In this document: positions 45,918 through 55,801 of the stretch, one piece after another
How the letters are laid out: each line of letters starts with the position of its first letter
How positions within the stretch are numbered: the first letter of the stretch is position 1
Assembly (NCBI RefSeq): GCF_002214185.1
Contig: NZ_CP022161.1
Location: forward strand, 7,199,486 to 7,263,485
Origin: Streptomyces capitiformicae
GTDB lineage: Bacteria > Actinomycetota > Actinomycetes > Streptomycetales > Streptomycetaceae
DNA length: 64,000 bases
Direction: 5' to 3'
The notes under the pieces: model-generated
Seen by the model: only the letters and a program-made list of their open reading frames with translations
What the model was told of the DNA's origin: nothing
Database searches by the model: none
Made by a program: the position numbers and the translations under genes

Positions 45918-46751
45918 GTGCCCGCTCGCCCCGGCCTGCTGTACGTGACCGATCCGGCCTACCCGGCTCGTGGGCGGCGCTACGGCGACGAGGACATCTT
46001 CCTGACCTCGCGGTTGCGCGCGGAGTTCGACATCGCCCTGTGCCACCCGCTGGACGCGGCGGCGCTCATGGACCGTTTCGACGCCGTCGTGGTGCGCAAC
46101 AGCGGGCCCGTACTGCACTACCAGCGGGAGTACGACGCCTTCCGCGACCGGGCGGCGGCGCGCGGCACCCTCGTCTACAACCCGCTGACCGGCCGGGCCG
46201 ACATGGTCGGCAAGCAGTATCTGTCGGACCTGACCGAGTCCGGATACCCGGTCATCCCCACCGTCGACCGGCCCGAGGACCTGGGGCGGCTGCCGGAGGC
46301 CGTCTCGTACGCGGTCAAGCCGAAGGCCGGTGCGGACTCCATAGGGCTGAGTTTTGTGACTCGGGCGGAGCTGGAGGGCCTGACCTGGGATGACGTCCTG
46401 GTCCAGCCGCGCGTCGACTTCCGCTACGAGGTGTCCTTCTACTACATCGACGACACCTTCCAGTACGCCCTCCACGCCCCCGATCCCGACCGGCGCTGGG
46501 TCCTGGAGCCCTACGATGCCTCGGCGGCCGACCTCGACTTCGCCCGGCGTTTCATCGACTGGAACACCCTCGCCCACGGCATCCAGCGGGTGGACGCCTG
46601 CCGTACCCGAGAGGGCGAGCTGCTGCTGGTGGAGCTGGAGGACCTCAACCCGTATCTGTCCCTGGACCGTGTGCCCGAGCCGGTCCAGGACAGGTTCGTC
46701 GCGGCCATGGCCGCCTCGCTGCACGGTTTCCTGGACGCTGCCGGCGCCTGA
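45918..46751 (+). CDS. ATP-grasp family protein
   Basis: GTG 45918 follows GGGAGGAG with five bases between and starts a 277-residue protein. The N-terminal Rossmann-like part (RPGLLYVTDPAYPARGRRYG, LMDRFDAVVVRNSGPVLHYQ) precedes an ATP-grasp fold with the lysine strand SYAVKPKAGADSIGLSF, hinge VLVQPRVDFRYEVSFYYID, and metal ligands in LLLVELEDLNPYLSLD. RimK and glutathione-synthetase relatives share this pattern. A ligase joining a carboxylate to an amine is likely, but the substrate is unknown. It ends at a strong hairpin. Confidence 0.75.
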   Translation: MPARPGLLYVTDPAYPARGRRYGDEDIFLTSRLRAEFDIALCHPLDAAALMDRFDAVVVRNSGPVLHYQREYDAFRDRAAARGTLVYNPLTGRADMVGKQYLSDLTESGYPVIPTVDRPEDLGRLPEAVSYAVKPKAGADSIGLSFVTRAELEGLTWDDVLVQPRVDFRYEVSFYYIDDTFQYALHAPDPDRRWVLEPYDASAADLDFARRFIDWNTLAHGIQRVDACRTREGELLLVELEDLNPYLSLDRVPEPVQDRFVAAMAASLHGFLDAAGA

Positions 46752-46757
46752 ACGGCC

Positions 46758-46791
46758 GAAGGGCCCGTGCGTCGAGACGTACGGGCCCTTC
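46758..46791 (+). terminator. perfect 11-bp hairpin terminator
   Basis: GAAGGGCCCGT (46758-46768) pairs with ACGGGCCCTTC (46781-46791), and the stem is followed by TTC-rich sequence. It lies 6 bp past the ATP-grasp gene stop. On the other strand it lies just beyond the stop of the GH53 remnant, so it can serve both. Confidence 0.85.
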
Positions 46792-46811
46792 TTCACTCAC
46801 CGGTTCGATCG

Positions 46812-46950
46812 TCAGCGGTGGCTGAACCACGCCATCGCCGGGAGCGCCCGGTCGTCGTAGCCGAACAGGGCCTGGTTCTCCCAGCCGTTGCCGGAGGAGG
46901 CATCGGTGGGGTCCCAGCCGTTGTCCGTGACGGCGGTCCAGGTGGACTCC
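46812..46950 (-). pseudogene. 3' remnant of a GH53 endo-beta-1,4-galactanase gene
   Basis: About 45 codons on the minus strand end in DPTDASSGNGWENQALFGYD and RALPAMAWFSHR, followed by a stop at 46812. This is the characteristic C-terminus of GH53 arabinogalactan endo-beta-1,4-galactanases. Homology can be followed back to ESTWTAVTDNGW, which corresponds to the WEP-x-W segment holding the nucleophile Glu, and then stops abruptly at about 46950. All upstream catalytic-barrel sequence is missing. The frame remains open further right only because it runs antisense to the LacI remnant and the VOC gene. Confidence 0.75.
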
Positions 46951-47181
46951 CCCCTGACGGCACTGCGCCGGTCGGGCCGCCGGGTCCCCGAGGACGCGTC
47001 CGTCGGCGGCTTCGACGACTCCACCGCGGCGACGGAGTCCACCCCCGCCCTCACCACGATCCGCCAGCCCTGCGACCGCATCAGCAACGAGATGGTGCGG
47101 GTGCTGCCGGCGCAGATCGGCGGCGAGGACCCGGCGGCGGTGATCCATCCGACGGAGCTGGTACGACGGGAGTTGACCTGA
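46951..47181 (+). pseudogene. 3' remnant of a LacI-family regulator gene
   Basis: About 76 codons on the plus strand read LTALRRSGRRVPEDASVGGF and then DDSTAATESTPALTTIRQP, ending in IHPTELVRRELT and a stop at 47181. This is the unmistakable C-terminal part of a LacI/GalR regulator (usual forms RVPEDVSVVGFDD, PPLTTVRQP, ILPTELVVR). The helix-turn-helix and most of the sugar-binding domain are absent. The remnant abuts the GH53 remnant, which is on the opposite strand. Confidence 0.8.
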
Positions 47182-47369
47182 CCCACAGGTCTCCTCCCGG
47201 AGCTTCCGGTCATCCTCCGAACGGTTGTCCGCACGGCCCGCCGAAGGGCACGTCGCGACCGGGTCGAAAGGCCGCACGGGGGTACTCGGCGGGCGCCGGT
47301 CCCGCATTCGGTTGGACACTGGAGTGCGGCCGGATGTGTACCGGTGGACGAGACCAGGACGCGACTGCC

Positions 47370-48170
47370 ATGAACAGTGACACGAACTCCAGGGACACGG
47401 CGAACGTCGTGTCCACCCACTCCGTGTTCGGCGCCCCTTGCTGGGTGAGTCTCACCAGCCGGGACGTGCCGGCCACGGAGAAGTTCTACTCGGCCGTGCT
47501 GGGCTGGAAATGGCGCACGGGCAAACTCGGCGATCACTTCCGTATCGCGCTGGCGGACGGTGTGCCGGTGGCCGGGATCGCCGGGGTGGCGGTCCTGTGG
47601 CAGATGGCGGTCGCCTGGACGCCGTACTTCGCGGTGTCCGACGCGGACGCGGCGGCGTCCCGGGCCAGGGAGCGCGGCGGCACGGTCGCCGTCGGCCCCC
47701 TCTCCTTCCCTCCCGGACGGGCGGCCCTGCTGGCCGACCGGCACGGGGCCACCTTCGGGATCTGGGAGGGCGAGCTCTTCACGGACTGGGAGGCCTGGCG
47801 CAAGGCCGCCCCCGCCTTCGTCAGACTCCACACCCGGGACGCCTTCGACGCCGCCATCTTCTACGGCGAGGTCCTTGAGTGGGCCTCCGAGAAGCCCGGC
47901 TGCTGTGAGGTCCGCTACGAGGCGAACGAGGTCGTGCTGCGTTCCCAGGGCACGGTCGTGGCCCGGATCAGCTCCGGGGCGCTGGAGGCGGCGCCCGATC
48001 CCACGATCCGGCCCCACTGGCAGATCCACTTCTCGGTCTCCGACGTGGCGGCCGGTGTGGAAGCCGCCCAGCACCACGGCGGAACCGTCCTCATGCAGAA
48101 CACGGACGAGGCGCGGCTGCGCGATCCGGACGGCGCCCAGTTCACGATCACCTCACGCGCCGAACACTGA
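47370..48170 (+). CDS. VOC-family protein with two glyoxalase-like domains
   Basis: This 266-residue protein contains two vicinal-oxygen-chelate modules: one from VFGAPCWVSLTSRDVPATEK (FYSAVLGWKW), the other from APAFVRLHTRDAFDAAIFYG (EVLEWASEKPG). Each module ends in a G-x-x-F/Q strand (GATFGIWEGELF; DGAQFTITSRAEH). This two-domain layout resembles hydroxylase-like or antibiotic-resistance VOC proteins of Streptomyces; activity is unknown. The ATG at 47370 has only weak Shine-Dalgarno complementarity. The 188 bp upstream follow the LacI remnant and should hold its promoter. Confidence 0.82.
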   Translation: MNSDTNSRDTANVVSTHSVFGAPCWVSLTSRDVPATEKFYSAVLGWKWRTGKLGDHFRIALADGVPVAGIAGVAVLWQMAVAWTPYFAVSDADAAASRARERGGTVAVGPLSFPPGRAALLADRHGATFGIWEGELFTDWEAWRKAAPAFVRLHTRDAFDAAIFYGEVLEWASEKPGCCEVRYEANEVVLRSQGTVVARISSGALEAAPDPTIRPHWQIHFSVSDVAAGVEAAQHHGGTVLMQNTDEARLRDPDGAQFTITSRAEH

Positions 48171-48186
48171 CCGCGGCAGCTACGAG

Positions 48187-48705
48187 CTACGGGGCCGCGG
48201 GCCGCCGTACGGACGAGTAGAGCGCCTGCTTCTCCCCCAGCGGCTGGTCGGCGACATGTCCGCGCCACAGCACCAGGCCGTGGCGCCGTTCCCAGTACGC
48301 CGCGTATGCCCCGGTGACCATCCGCACCGGCACGAACAGCAACGGCCAGAACACCGCCAGGGGCTCCCAGGCCAGGGCGACGACCAGGCCGGCCACGACC
48401 AGGAAGCCGACGAAGCCCCAGCCGAAGCTGCGGCGGAGGGATTCCCCGGGGGTGGGCAGGACGGACTCGGGGTCCGTCAGTGGAAGGGCAGTCTCGAAGT
48501 CGCGTTTCTCGCTGCCCGGCCAGCCGACGGTGCAGGACAACAGCCCGGAGATCACCAGGACGAGCGCGAGGGCGGCCCCCGCCCGCCAGAGCTCCGCATC
48601 GGACTCGGGCACATCACGCAGCCCGAACACGACCGGCACGGTCACGCACAGGGCGACCGCGGCCTCTGCAGCAGTGATCAACTGGTGGTGGACATACCTG
48701 ACCAC
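48187..48705 (-). CDS. four-helix integral membrane protein, function unknown
   Basis: GTG 48705 has GGGGGAG five bases upstream and starts a 172-residue protein. The N-terminal part has two hydrophobic segments (AAVALCVTVPVVFGL; GAALALVLVISGLLSCTV), then a charged cytosolic loop with a PLTDPESVLPTPGESLRRSF stretch, then two further helices (GFVGFLVVAGLVVALAW; LAVFWPLLFVPVRMVTGAY). No family is recognised. It is convergent with the VOC gene (16 bp between stops) and separated from glgX by a short gap. Confidence 0.65.
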   Translation of the reverse strand: MVRYVHHQLITAAEAAVALCVTVPVVFGLRDVPESDAELWRAGAALALVLVISGLLSCTVGWPGSEKRDFETALPLTDPESVLPTPGESLRRSFGWGFVGFLVVAGLVVALAWEPLAVFWPLLFVPVRMVTGAYAAYWERRHGLVLWRGHVADQPLGEKQALYSSVRRPAAP

Positions 48706-48752
48706 GGTTCTCCCCCTTCGCACCCGGCTCCCCGCGGCCGGACGCACTCCCG

Positions 48753-50909
<2,157 letters not shown>

Positions 50910-50921
50910 CTCTTCCTCGCG

Positions 50922-51002
50922 GTTCTCGCGCTTCTCCTGCATCTCGTGCATCTCGCGCTTGTCGTGCTTGTCGTGCTTGTCGTGCTTCTCGTGCTTGTCG
51001 TG
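50922..51002 (-). repeat. 9-bp tandem repeats just upstream of glgX
   Basis: Nine 9-bp units lie head to tail. Five (50958-51002) are CTTGTCGTG or one-base variants, and the rest are degenerate (CATCTCGTG, CATCTCGCG, CTTCTCCTG, GTTCTCGCG). Read on the minus strand in the glgX frame they encode tripeptides HDK, HEK, HDK, HDK, HDK, REM, HEM, QEK, REN. The array is either a low-complexity N-terminal extension of GlgX or an untranslated spacer; unit length makes it prone to slippage. Confidence 0.85.
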
Positions 51003-51112
51003 CGGCGGCCGCGCGGGCGTAGCTTTGTCTGCCCGCGCGGCCGCCTTGCCGGTGGGACGCGCGGACCCTCTCCTGCCGGGTCGCGCGCGCCCGTTCCTCT
51101 TCGCCCGCCCGG

Positions 51113-51706
51113 TCACCGCGCGGCGTCGCAGGCGCTCGACGCGGTCGGCTGCGTGCCCGCCGCCCGGCTCGGCCTCGCGGCCGCCTCCGTGTTCGGCGCT
51201 GCACTCGGCGCCCCGCTCGGTGCCTCGCTCAGCGAGCCGGCGAGGGCGGCGACCGGTACCTCGCGGGGCACCTGGAGCACCTCCCGCAGTGTCGGCTCGG
51301 GCTTCGTCGGGACGAGCGGGACACTCTGGTCGACCGGTGCCCGCTGGGTGAACCAGATGACCGTGCTGCCGGTGTCCGTGGCGCAGGCGCCCCAGCCGTC
51401 GCTGAGCGCCGCGATGCGGGTCAGGCAGGGGCGCAGCTCCCGGTCCGGGCGCAGCTCGCGGTCGTTCTCCCCGACAGCGGCGATCAGGTGATGGCCGTTC
51501 CACCACATCTCGATCGAGGTGTTCTTGTCCGTCGCGTGCTCGTCGATCGCCCGCAGCAGCAGTTCGGCGCTGTGGCAGACGGGCTCGACGAGGGTCTCCA
51601 GATCCCAGAACCGGAGGTGAGCGGCCAGGATGCGGCTGACCTGTCCGACCCGTTCCGGACTGACTTCCACGTCGAGGTGGTAGTAGCTAGGCACTGCGGT
51701 CTTCAT
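51113..51706 (-). CDS. GHKL-ATPase-like protein with degenerate ATP-binding motifs
   Basis: ATG 51706 with GAGGAG upstream starts a 197-residue protein. Residues 10 to about 130 resemble the anti-sigma/histidine-kinase ATPase fold (VEVSPERVGQVSRILAAHLR, VCHSAELLLRAIDEHATDKN, LSDGWGACATDTGSTVIWF). The N-box position reads LLLRAIDEH instead of LxxNAxxH, and no clear DxGxG box is visible, so ATP binding is doubtful. The C-terminal about 60 residues are Ala/Pro/Ser-rich and disordered. Such proteins are numerous in Streptomyces. It is likely co-transcribed with glgX, about 200 bp downstream. Confidence 0.7.
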   Translation of the reverse strand: MKTAVPSYYHLDVEVSPERVGQVSRILAAHLRFWDLETLVEPVCHSAELLLRAIDEHATDKNTSIEMWWNGHHLIAAVGENDRELRPDRELRPCLTRIAALSDGWGACATDTGSTVIWFTQRAPVDQSVPLVPTKPEPTLREVLQVPREVPVAALAGSLSEAPSGAPSAAPNTEAAARPSRAAGTQPTASSACDAAR

Positions 51707-52021
51707 CGTCGTTGGCTCCTCACCGGCGAAGCTCCCGCCTCTGCTCGCTCCCGCGGAACGAGCCCCGGATCGTCCCCACGGACGAGGCCCGAGCACGAGG
51801 CGTGAGCACCGATCACTCCTGAGTAGCTCAAGAGTGAGAGTGCTACGCCATTCGTGCAACACGAGCCCCTCCCGAAGTAGTTGAAGCACCAACAAGACGC
51901 TCGGTCGTCACCCGTGCACCATGAGTGAAGGCATTCGGCCGCACGAGGCGCCGATGCCACTCAGCGCACGACCTCCCCAGGGAAGCGTGCTCCGTCGAGG
52001 GTGCCGGGAGGTGACCAGCAC
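51707..52021. promoter_or_regulatory. divergent intergenic region with inverted repeat
   Basis: The 315 bp between the ATPase-like gene and the DUF5133 gene hold no gene I can support. An inverted repeat, CACTCCTGAG (51814-51823) and CTCAAGAGTG (51827-51836), has nine of ten pairs and a TAG centre. It lies 108 bp upstream of the ATPase-like start, in a locally AT-richer stretch, and could be a regulator site. Promoters for both flanking genes should be here. Confidence 0.45.
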
Positions 52022-52294
52022 ATGTTGCTGCCGGCCAAGAACGAGGTGGCCAGGCATCTGCGGCGTTACCGCATGTGGGAACGCCTGATGCTCGCGTCCC
52101 CCGCCGACCGCGCGGCCCGGGAGCACTTCGAGGACTCGGGCTACACACTGTGCGTGCTGATGGGCAAACGCTGTGCCCGCGAAGCCGTCACGGCCGCCGA
52201 GCGATACCTCAAGGAACAGTCCGGCCAGCGCCGCAAGAACCAGGCCGCCAGACGCGGTCCACCGTCCGGCCGGTCTTCCGCCGCAGGGCGGTAG
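52022..52294 (+). CDS. DUF5133 small protein
   Basis: This 90-residue protein starts LLPAKNEVARHLRRYRMWER and continues with ASPADRAAREHFEDSGYTLC and LMGKRCAREAVTAAERYLKE. The pattern matches the DUF5133 family, small helical proteins confined to Streptomyces and relatives. The basic tail (GQRRKNQAARRG) may bind nucleic acid, but function is unknown. GGGAGG lies upstream of the ATG with somewhat long spacing. It precedes the glgE remnant by 60 bp on the same strand. Confidence 0.8.
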   Translation: MLLPAKNEVARHLRRYRMWERLMLASPADRAAREHFEDSGYTLCVLMGKRCAREAVTAAERYLKEQSGQRRKNQAARRGPPSGRSSAAGR

Positions 52295-52354
52295 GACCCG
52301 TATCGGCACCCGTTCGGCGCAATTCCCATCCCGAGCACGGCGGAGGTGAGACCC

Positions 52355-52727
52355 ATGAGCCAGACCCCGGCCATCGGCCGTATCCCCATCAGGGACGTCC
52401 GCCCGCTCGTCGAGTGCGGCAGACGCCCCGCGAAGGCGGTGGTGGGCGAGACCTTCGAGGTCACCGCCACACTCTTCCGGGAAGGGCACGGTGTGGTCGC
52501 CGCCAACGTCGTGCTCAAGGACCCGGAGGGCCGCCCGGCCCCGTGGACCCCGATGCGCGAACTGACCCGCGGCACCGACCGCTGGGGCGCCTGTGTCACC
52601 CCGACCTCGGTCGGCCGGTGGACCTACCGGGTCGAGGCCTGGGGCGACCCGGTGGCCACCTGGCGGCACCACGCCCAGATCAAGATCCCGGCCGGCATCG
52701 ACACCGAGCTGGTCCTGGAGGATCCGG
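52355..52727 (+). pseudogene. glgE: 5' remnant of glgE (maltose-1-phosphate maltosyltransferase)
   Basis: ATG 52355 with GGAGG eight bases upstream starts about 124 codons that read IGRIPIRDVRPLVECGRRPA, VVGETFEVTATLFREGH and WRHHAQIKIPAGIDTELVLE. This is the N-terminal domain of actinobacterial GlgE (alpha-1,4-glucan:maltose-1-phosphate maltosyltransferase). Homology ends near 52727; the GH13 catalytic domain and the rest, more than 500 residues, are missing. The frame happens to remain open into the next genes. GlgE builds alpha-glucan from maltose-1-phosphate, so the remnant cannot function, although it should still be translated. Confidence 0.85.
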
Positions 52728-52847
52728 GGTGTGGAGCTGAACCATGTCCTGGTCGCCGACGGGCAGTTGGACGACGCGTTCCTGGAGTCGCTGGTGGACC
52801 GCGTACTGCTCCCGGTGCTCGCGGCCGGGCGGGAGGGTGCACGATGA
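52728..52847 (+). pseudogene. 3' remnant of an unidentified gene, coupled to the ferredoxin reductase
   Basis: In a different frame from the glgE remnant, codons from 52728 read GVELNHVLVADGQLDDAFLE and SLVDRVLLPVLAAGREGAR, then stop at 52845-52847. The stop overlaps the ATG of the next gene (ATGA), which is a feature of an intact operon junction. The segment is helical and resembles the tail of a TetR-type regulator, but I cannot assign a family with confidence. Its 5' part has been replaced by glgE sequence. Confidence 0.5.
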
Positions 52848-54334
52848 AGATCAGCGTTGATCTGAACCACTGCGCGGGCTACGGGCAGTGTGTGTTCGCC
52901 GCCCCCGACGCCTTCACCCTGCACGGTGCCGAAGCCCTGACCTACGTGCCGAACCCGCCCGACGAGATGCGGGAACAGCTCGTGCGCGCCCAGGTGGCCT
53001 GCCCCGTCCAGGCCATCACCCTCGGTGTCGAGGACGCGGAGGCGTCGGCGGCGACCAGTGCGCGCCAGGACCCTCATGTGGTCGTGGTCGGGGCGTCGCT
53101 GGCCGGGTTGAAGACCGCCGAGTCGCTGCGTGAGGCGGGCTTCACAGGGCGGCTGACGATCATCGGGGACGAGCCGCACCGTCCGTATGACCGGCCGCCG
53201 CTGACCAAGGCGTGCGTGAGTGAGAAGCTGCCCCCGGACCGCCTGGAACTGCCGGTCACCCAGACCCTGGACGCCGACTTCCGCCTCGGGGTGGCAGCCG
53301 TCGCCCTGGACACCGGCCGCCGCCTGGTGCGCCTCGCGGACGGCAGCAGCATCGGCTACGACACCGTCGTGATCGCCACCGGCACCCGGGCCCGTCCCTT
53401 CCCCGGAGGCGCCGCCGACGGCATCACCGGCATCCTCACCGTCCGCACCCGCGACGACGCCGTCGAACTCCAGCGCCGCCTGGCCCTGCAGCCACGCCGG
53501 GTGGCCGTGATCGGCGCCGGCTTCCTCGGCGGTGAGCTGGCCTCCGGCTGCCGGGAACTCGGTCTGGACGTCACCCTCGTCGAAGCCCAGCACACCCCGT
53601 TGCAGGGGCCCTTGGGCAGCGTGGTCGGCTCCGCGGTCGCCGACCTGGCCCGCGGCAAGGGCGTCGACCTGCGCCTGGCCACCACCGTCCAGGGCTTCGA
53701 AGCCGACGAGACCGGTGCGCTGCGGCAGGTCCGCCTGTCCGACGGCACCACCGTCGACGCGGACCTCGCCGTCGTCGCCATGGGAGCCCAGCGCAACGTC
53801 GAATGGCTCGACGGCTCCGGCGTACTCGCCGACGCCGGCGGGGTGCGGTGCGACGACCACTGCCGCGCCCTCGACGAGCAGGGCGAGATCGTGCCGGACG
53901 TGTACGTGGCCGGCGACGTCGCCGCCGCCCCGCACCCCGTCCTGCCCGGCCGTCTGCTGTCGGTGGAGCACTGGAGTAACGCCCGCACCCAGGCCGAGAC
54001 GGTCGCCCGCAACATCACCCGCCGAGACGGCCAGGACCCGGTCCCCCACACCGGCCTGCCGTCCTTCTGGTCCAGCCAGTTCGGCGTGAACATCAAGGGC
54101 GTCGGCCACCCCGGCATCGCCGACCGCGTCGAGATCGTCCAGGGCGCGCTCGGTGAGGCTTCCTTCAGCGTGCTGTACGGGCGCGGCGACCGCACTGTCG
54201 CGGCGGTCACCTTCGACAACGGGCGGCACCTGCCCTACTACGAGTCCCTCGTCCGCGAAGGCGCGCCGTTCCCGGCCGGGTTCTCCGCCTGCGACGACAA
54301 CACCTCCCACGCCGTCCATCCGGTCGGCCGCTGA
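52844..54334 (+). CDS. [3Fe-4S] ferredoxin fused to FAD ferredoxin reductase
   Basis: This encodes 496 residues from ATG 52844 (GGAGGG upstream, ATGA overlap). Residues 1-65 are a P450-type ferredoxin with three cluster cysteines (NHCAGYGQCVF and VACPVQAITLG); the second position of the 4Fe motif is Tyr, which predicts a [3Fe-4S] cluster. Residues about 80-490 are a rhodocoxin/putidaredoxin-reductase-type flavoprotein with FAD motif VVVVGASLAGLKTAESLRE, NAD(P)H motif RVAVIGAGFLGGELASGCRE and the FAD-closing YVAGDVAAAPHPV. It passes electrons from NAD(P)H to the P450 encoded 47 bp downstream. Ferredoxin and reductase are normally separate proteins. Confidence 0.92.
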   Translation: MKISVDLNHCAGYGQCVFAAPDAFTLHGAEALTYVPNPPDEMREQLVRAQVACPVQAITLGVEDAEASAATSARQDPHVVVVGASLAGLKTAESLREAGFTGRLTIIGDEPHRPYDRPPLTKACVSEKLPPDRLELPVTQTLDADFRLGVAAVALDTGRRLVRLADGSSIGYDTVVIATGTRARPFPGGAADGITGILTVRTRDDAVELQRRLALQPRRVAVIGAGFLGGELASGCRELGLDVTLVEAQHTPLQGPLGSVVGSAVADLARGKGVDLRLATTVQGFEADETGALRQVRLSDGTTVDADLAVVAMGAQRNVEWLDGSGVLADAGGVRCDDHCRALDEQGEIVPDVYVAGDVAAAPHPVLPGRLLSVEHWSNARTQAETVARNITRRDGQDPVPHTGLPSFWSSQFGVNIKGVGHPGIADRVEIVQGALGEASFSVLYGRGDRTVAAVTFDNGRHLPYYESLVREGAPFPAGFSACDDNTSHAVHPVGR

Positions 54335-54381
54335 GCAACTCCCCCGAAGACCCGCACATACCGGAAGTGAGGAACGGCCTC

Positions 54382-55605
54382 ATGGCATCCACCCTGTTCA
54401 AGCAGATCCTCCACCCCGACAGCCGTGCCCATCCCTGGGACCTGTACGCCGAGCTGCGTAAGGAAGCGGTCTCCGTGCAGGACGACGGCACCTATGTGGT
54501 CAGCCGGTACGAGGACGTGAAAGCGCTGCTGAGCGACCCGCGCATCTCCTCGGACGTCGGCAAGGCGACCCCCGGCACCCGGATGACCGTCAACGTGCCG
54601 ACCCCCGGAACGGCCCCGACGTTCATCATCCGCGACAACCCCGAGCACGACCGGCTGCGCGGGCTGACCATGCGCCACTTCGGCCCGCCCGCGCGCCCCG
54701 GCGGTGTGGAGGATTACCGGCCGATGGTGGAGCGGCTCGTCCGCGAGCGCCTCGACAACCTGATGGGCCGGGCCGAGTTCGACCTGGTCGAGGAGTTCTC
54801 CCACCCCATCCCCGTCCGGGTGATCTGCCACATGATGGGCATTCCCCTGGAGGAAGGGGCGACCATCCTCAGCCCCCTCCTCGGCGACGTCGAACGGGAA
54901 TTCATGATCGACCCGACCGACGCCGAACTGGTGGAGATACGCAGCCGCCACCAGGAGCAGGCGATCGCCTACCTGAGCACGCACGTCGAGCGGCTGCGGG
55001 AGAACCCCGGGGACGACATGCTGTCCCGGATGATCCACGATGAGGGCCCGGGTGCCCCGCTGAACCTCCGCGAACTGCTCGGCACCGCGCTCATGGTCTT
55101 CGGCGCCGGCCACGAGACCACCGTCAACCTCATCACGAGCAGCATGCTTCTGCTGCTGCGCCACCCGGACCAGCTGGCCCGGCTGAAGGCCGACCCCTCG
55201 CTCGCGTACGGCGCCGTCGAGGAGTCCTTGCGGATGGAGCCGCCCGCGCACATGCGGCCCCGGGCCGCCACCGCCGACATCCGGATCGGCGACCAGACGA
55301 TCCCCAAGGGGGCCTCGGTCATCCTGAACCTCGCCTCGGCCAACCGTGACCCGCGCCGTTTCACCGACCCGGACACCTTCGACATCACCCGCCCCGACAA
55401 CGCCCACCTCAGCTTCGCCGGCGGCACCCACTTCTGCTTCGGTGCCCCGCTCGGCCGGATGGAGGGCCAGATCGCGGTCCGGGAGCTGAGCCGGCGCCTG
55501 GTCGGTCCCCGCCTGCTCCAGGACCCGCCGCCCTACCGCGACTCACCCGACCTGCGCGGCCCGTCGGAGCTGCGGCTCGGGGTGGACGAGGTCCTGCCCG
55601 CCTGA
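54382..55605 (+). CDS. cytochrome P450
   Basis: This 407-residue soluble bacterial P450 starts at ATG 54382 (GAGGAA upstream). Hallmarks are the I-helix oxygen-activation motif GAGHETT, the K-helix EESLR (ExxR), the PERF-like DPDTFDITRP, and the heme-binding loop FAGGTHFCFGAPLGR with the proximal cysteine. It resembles the actinobacterial CYP105/CYP107-type clans. The substrate is unknown; the fused ferredoxin/reductase upstream is its likely electron donor, and the epoxide hydrolase downstream could process an epoxide it makes. Confidence 0.94.
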   Translation: MASTLFKQILHPDSRAHPWDLYAELRKEAVSVQDDGTYVVSRYEDVKALLSDPRISSDVGKATPGTRMTVNVPTPGTAPTFIIRDNPEHDRLRGLTMRHFGPPARPGGVEDYRPMVERLVRERLDNLMGRAEFDLVEEFSHPIPVRVICHMMGIPLEEGATILSPLLGDVEREFMIDPTDAELVEIRSRHQEQAIAYLSTHVERLRENPGDDMLSRMIHDEGPGAPLNLRELLGTALMVFGAGHETTVNLITSSMLLLLRHPDQLARLKADPSLAYGAVEESLRMEPPAHMRPRAATADIRIGDQTIPKGASVILNLASANRDPRRFTDPDTFDITRPDNAHLSFAGGTHFCFGAPLGRMEGQIAVRELSRRLVGPRLLQDPPPYRDSPDLRGPSELRLGVDEVLPA

Positions 55606-55801
55606 CGGCGGGACAGACGGTCCGCGGCTGGGAGACCAGCACGAGGAGCCAGTAGGTGGCCGCGCCCGCAGCCGTCGCCGAGTCCGTCCGACTCGGCGCA
55701 CCGGTCGCCGGGGGGGATGAATCGTCGCCCCGGCGACCGGTCAAGCCGTGACCACCTGCGAACACACCAGTTCAGACCCACATCAACAGATAGGACGGAC
55801 C

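Noticed and set aside
46812..48077. A 421-residue minus-strand gene
   Set aside because: Only its last about 45 codons look like protein (GH53 tail). The rest is antisense to the LacI remnant and the VOC gene.
50922..51002. CRISPR array
   Set aside because: Units are 9 bp without spacers and keep the glgX reading frame; this is a coding-type microsatellite.
52346..54334. A single 662-residue protein joining a GlgE N-domain to ferredoxin/ferredoxin reductase
   Set aside because: The frame is open throughout, but the middle (52728-52843) has coding character in another frame, and a GGAGGG site plus ATGA overlap start the ferredoxin at 52844.
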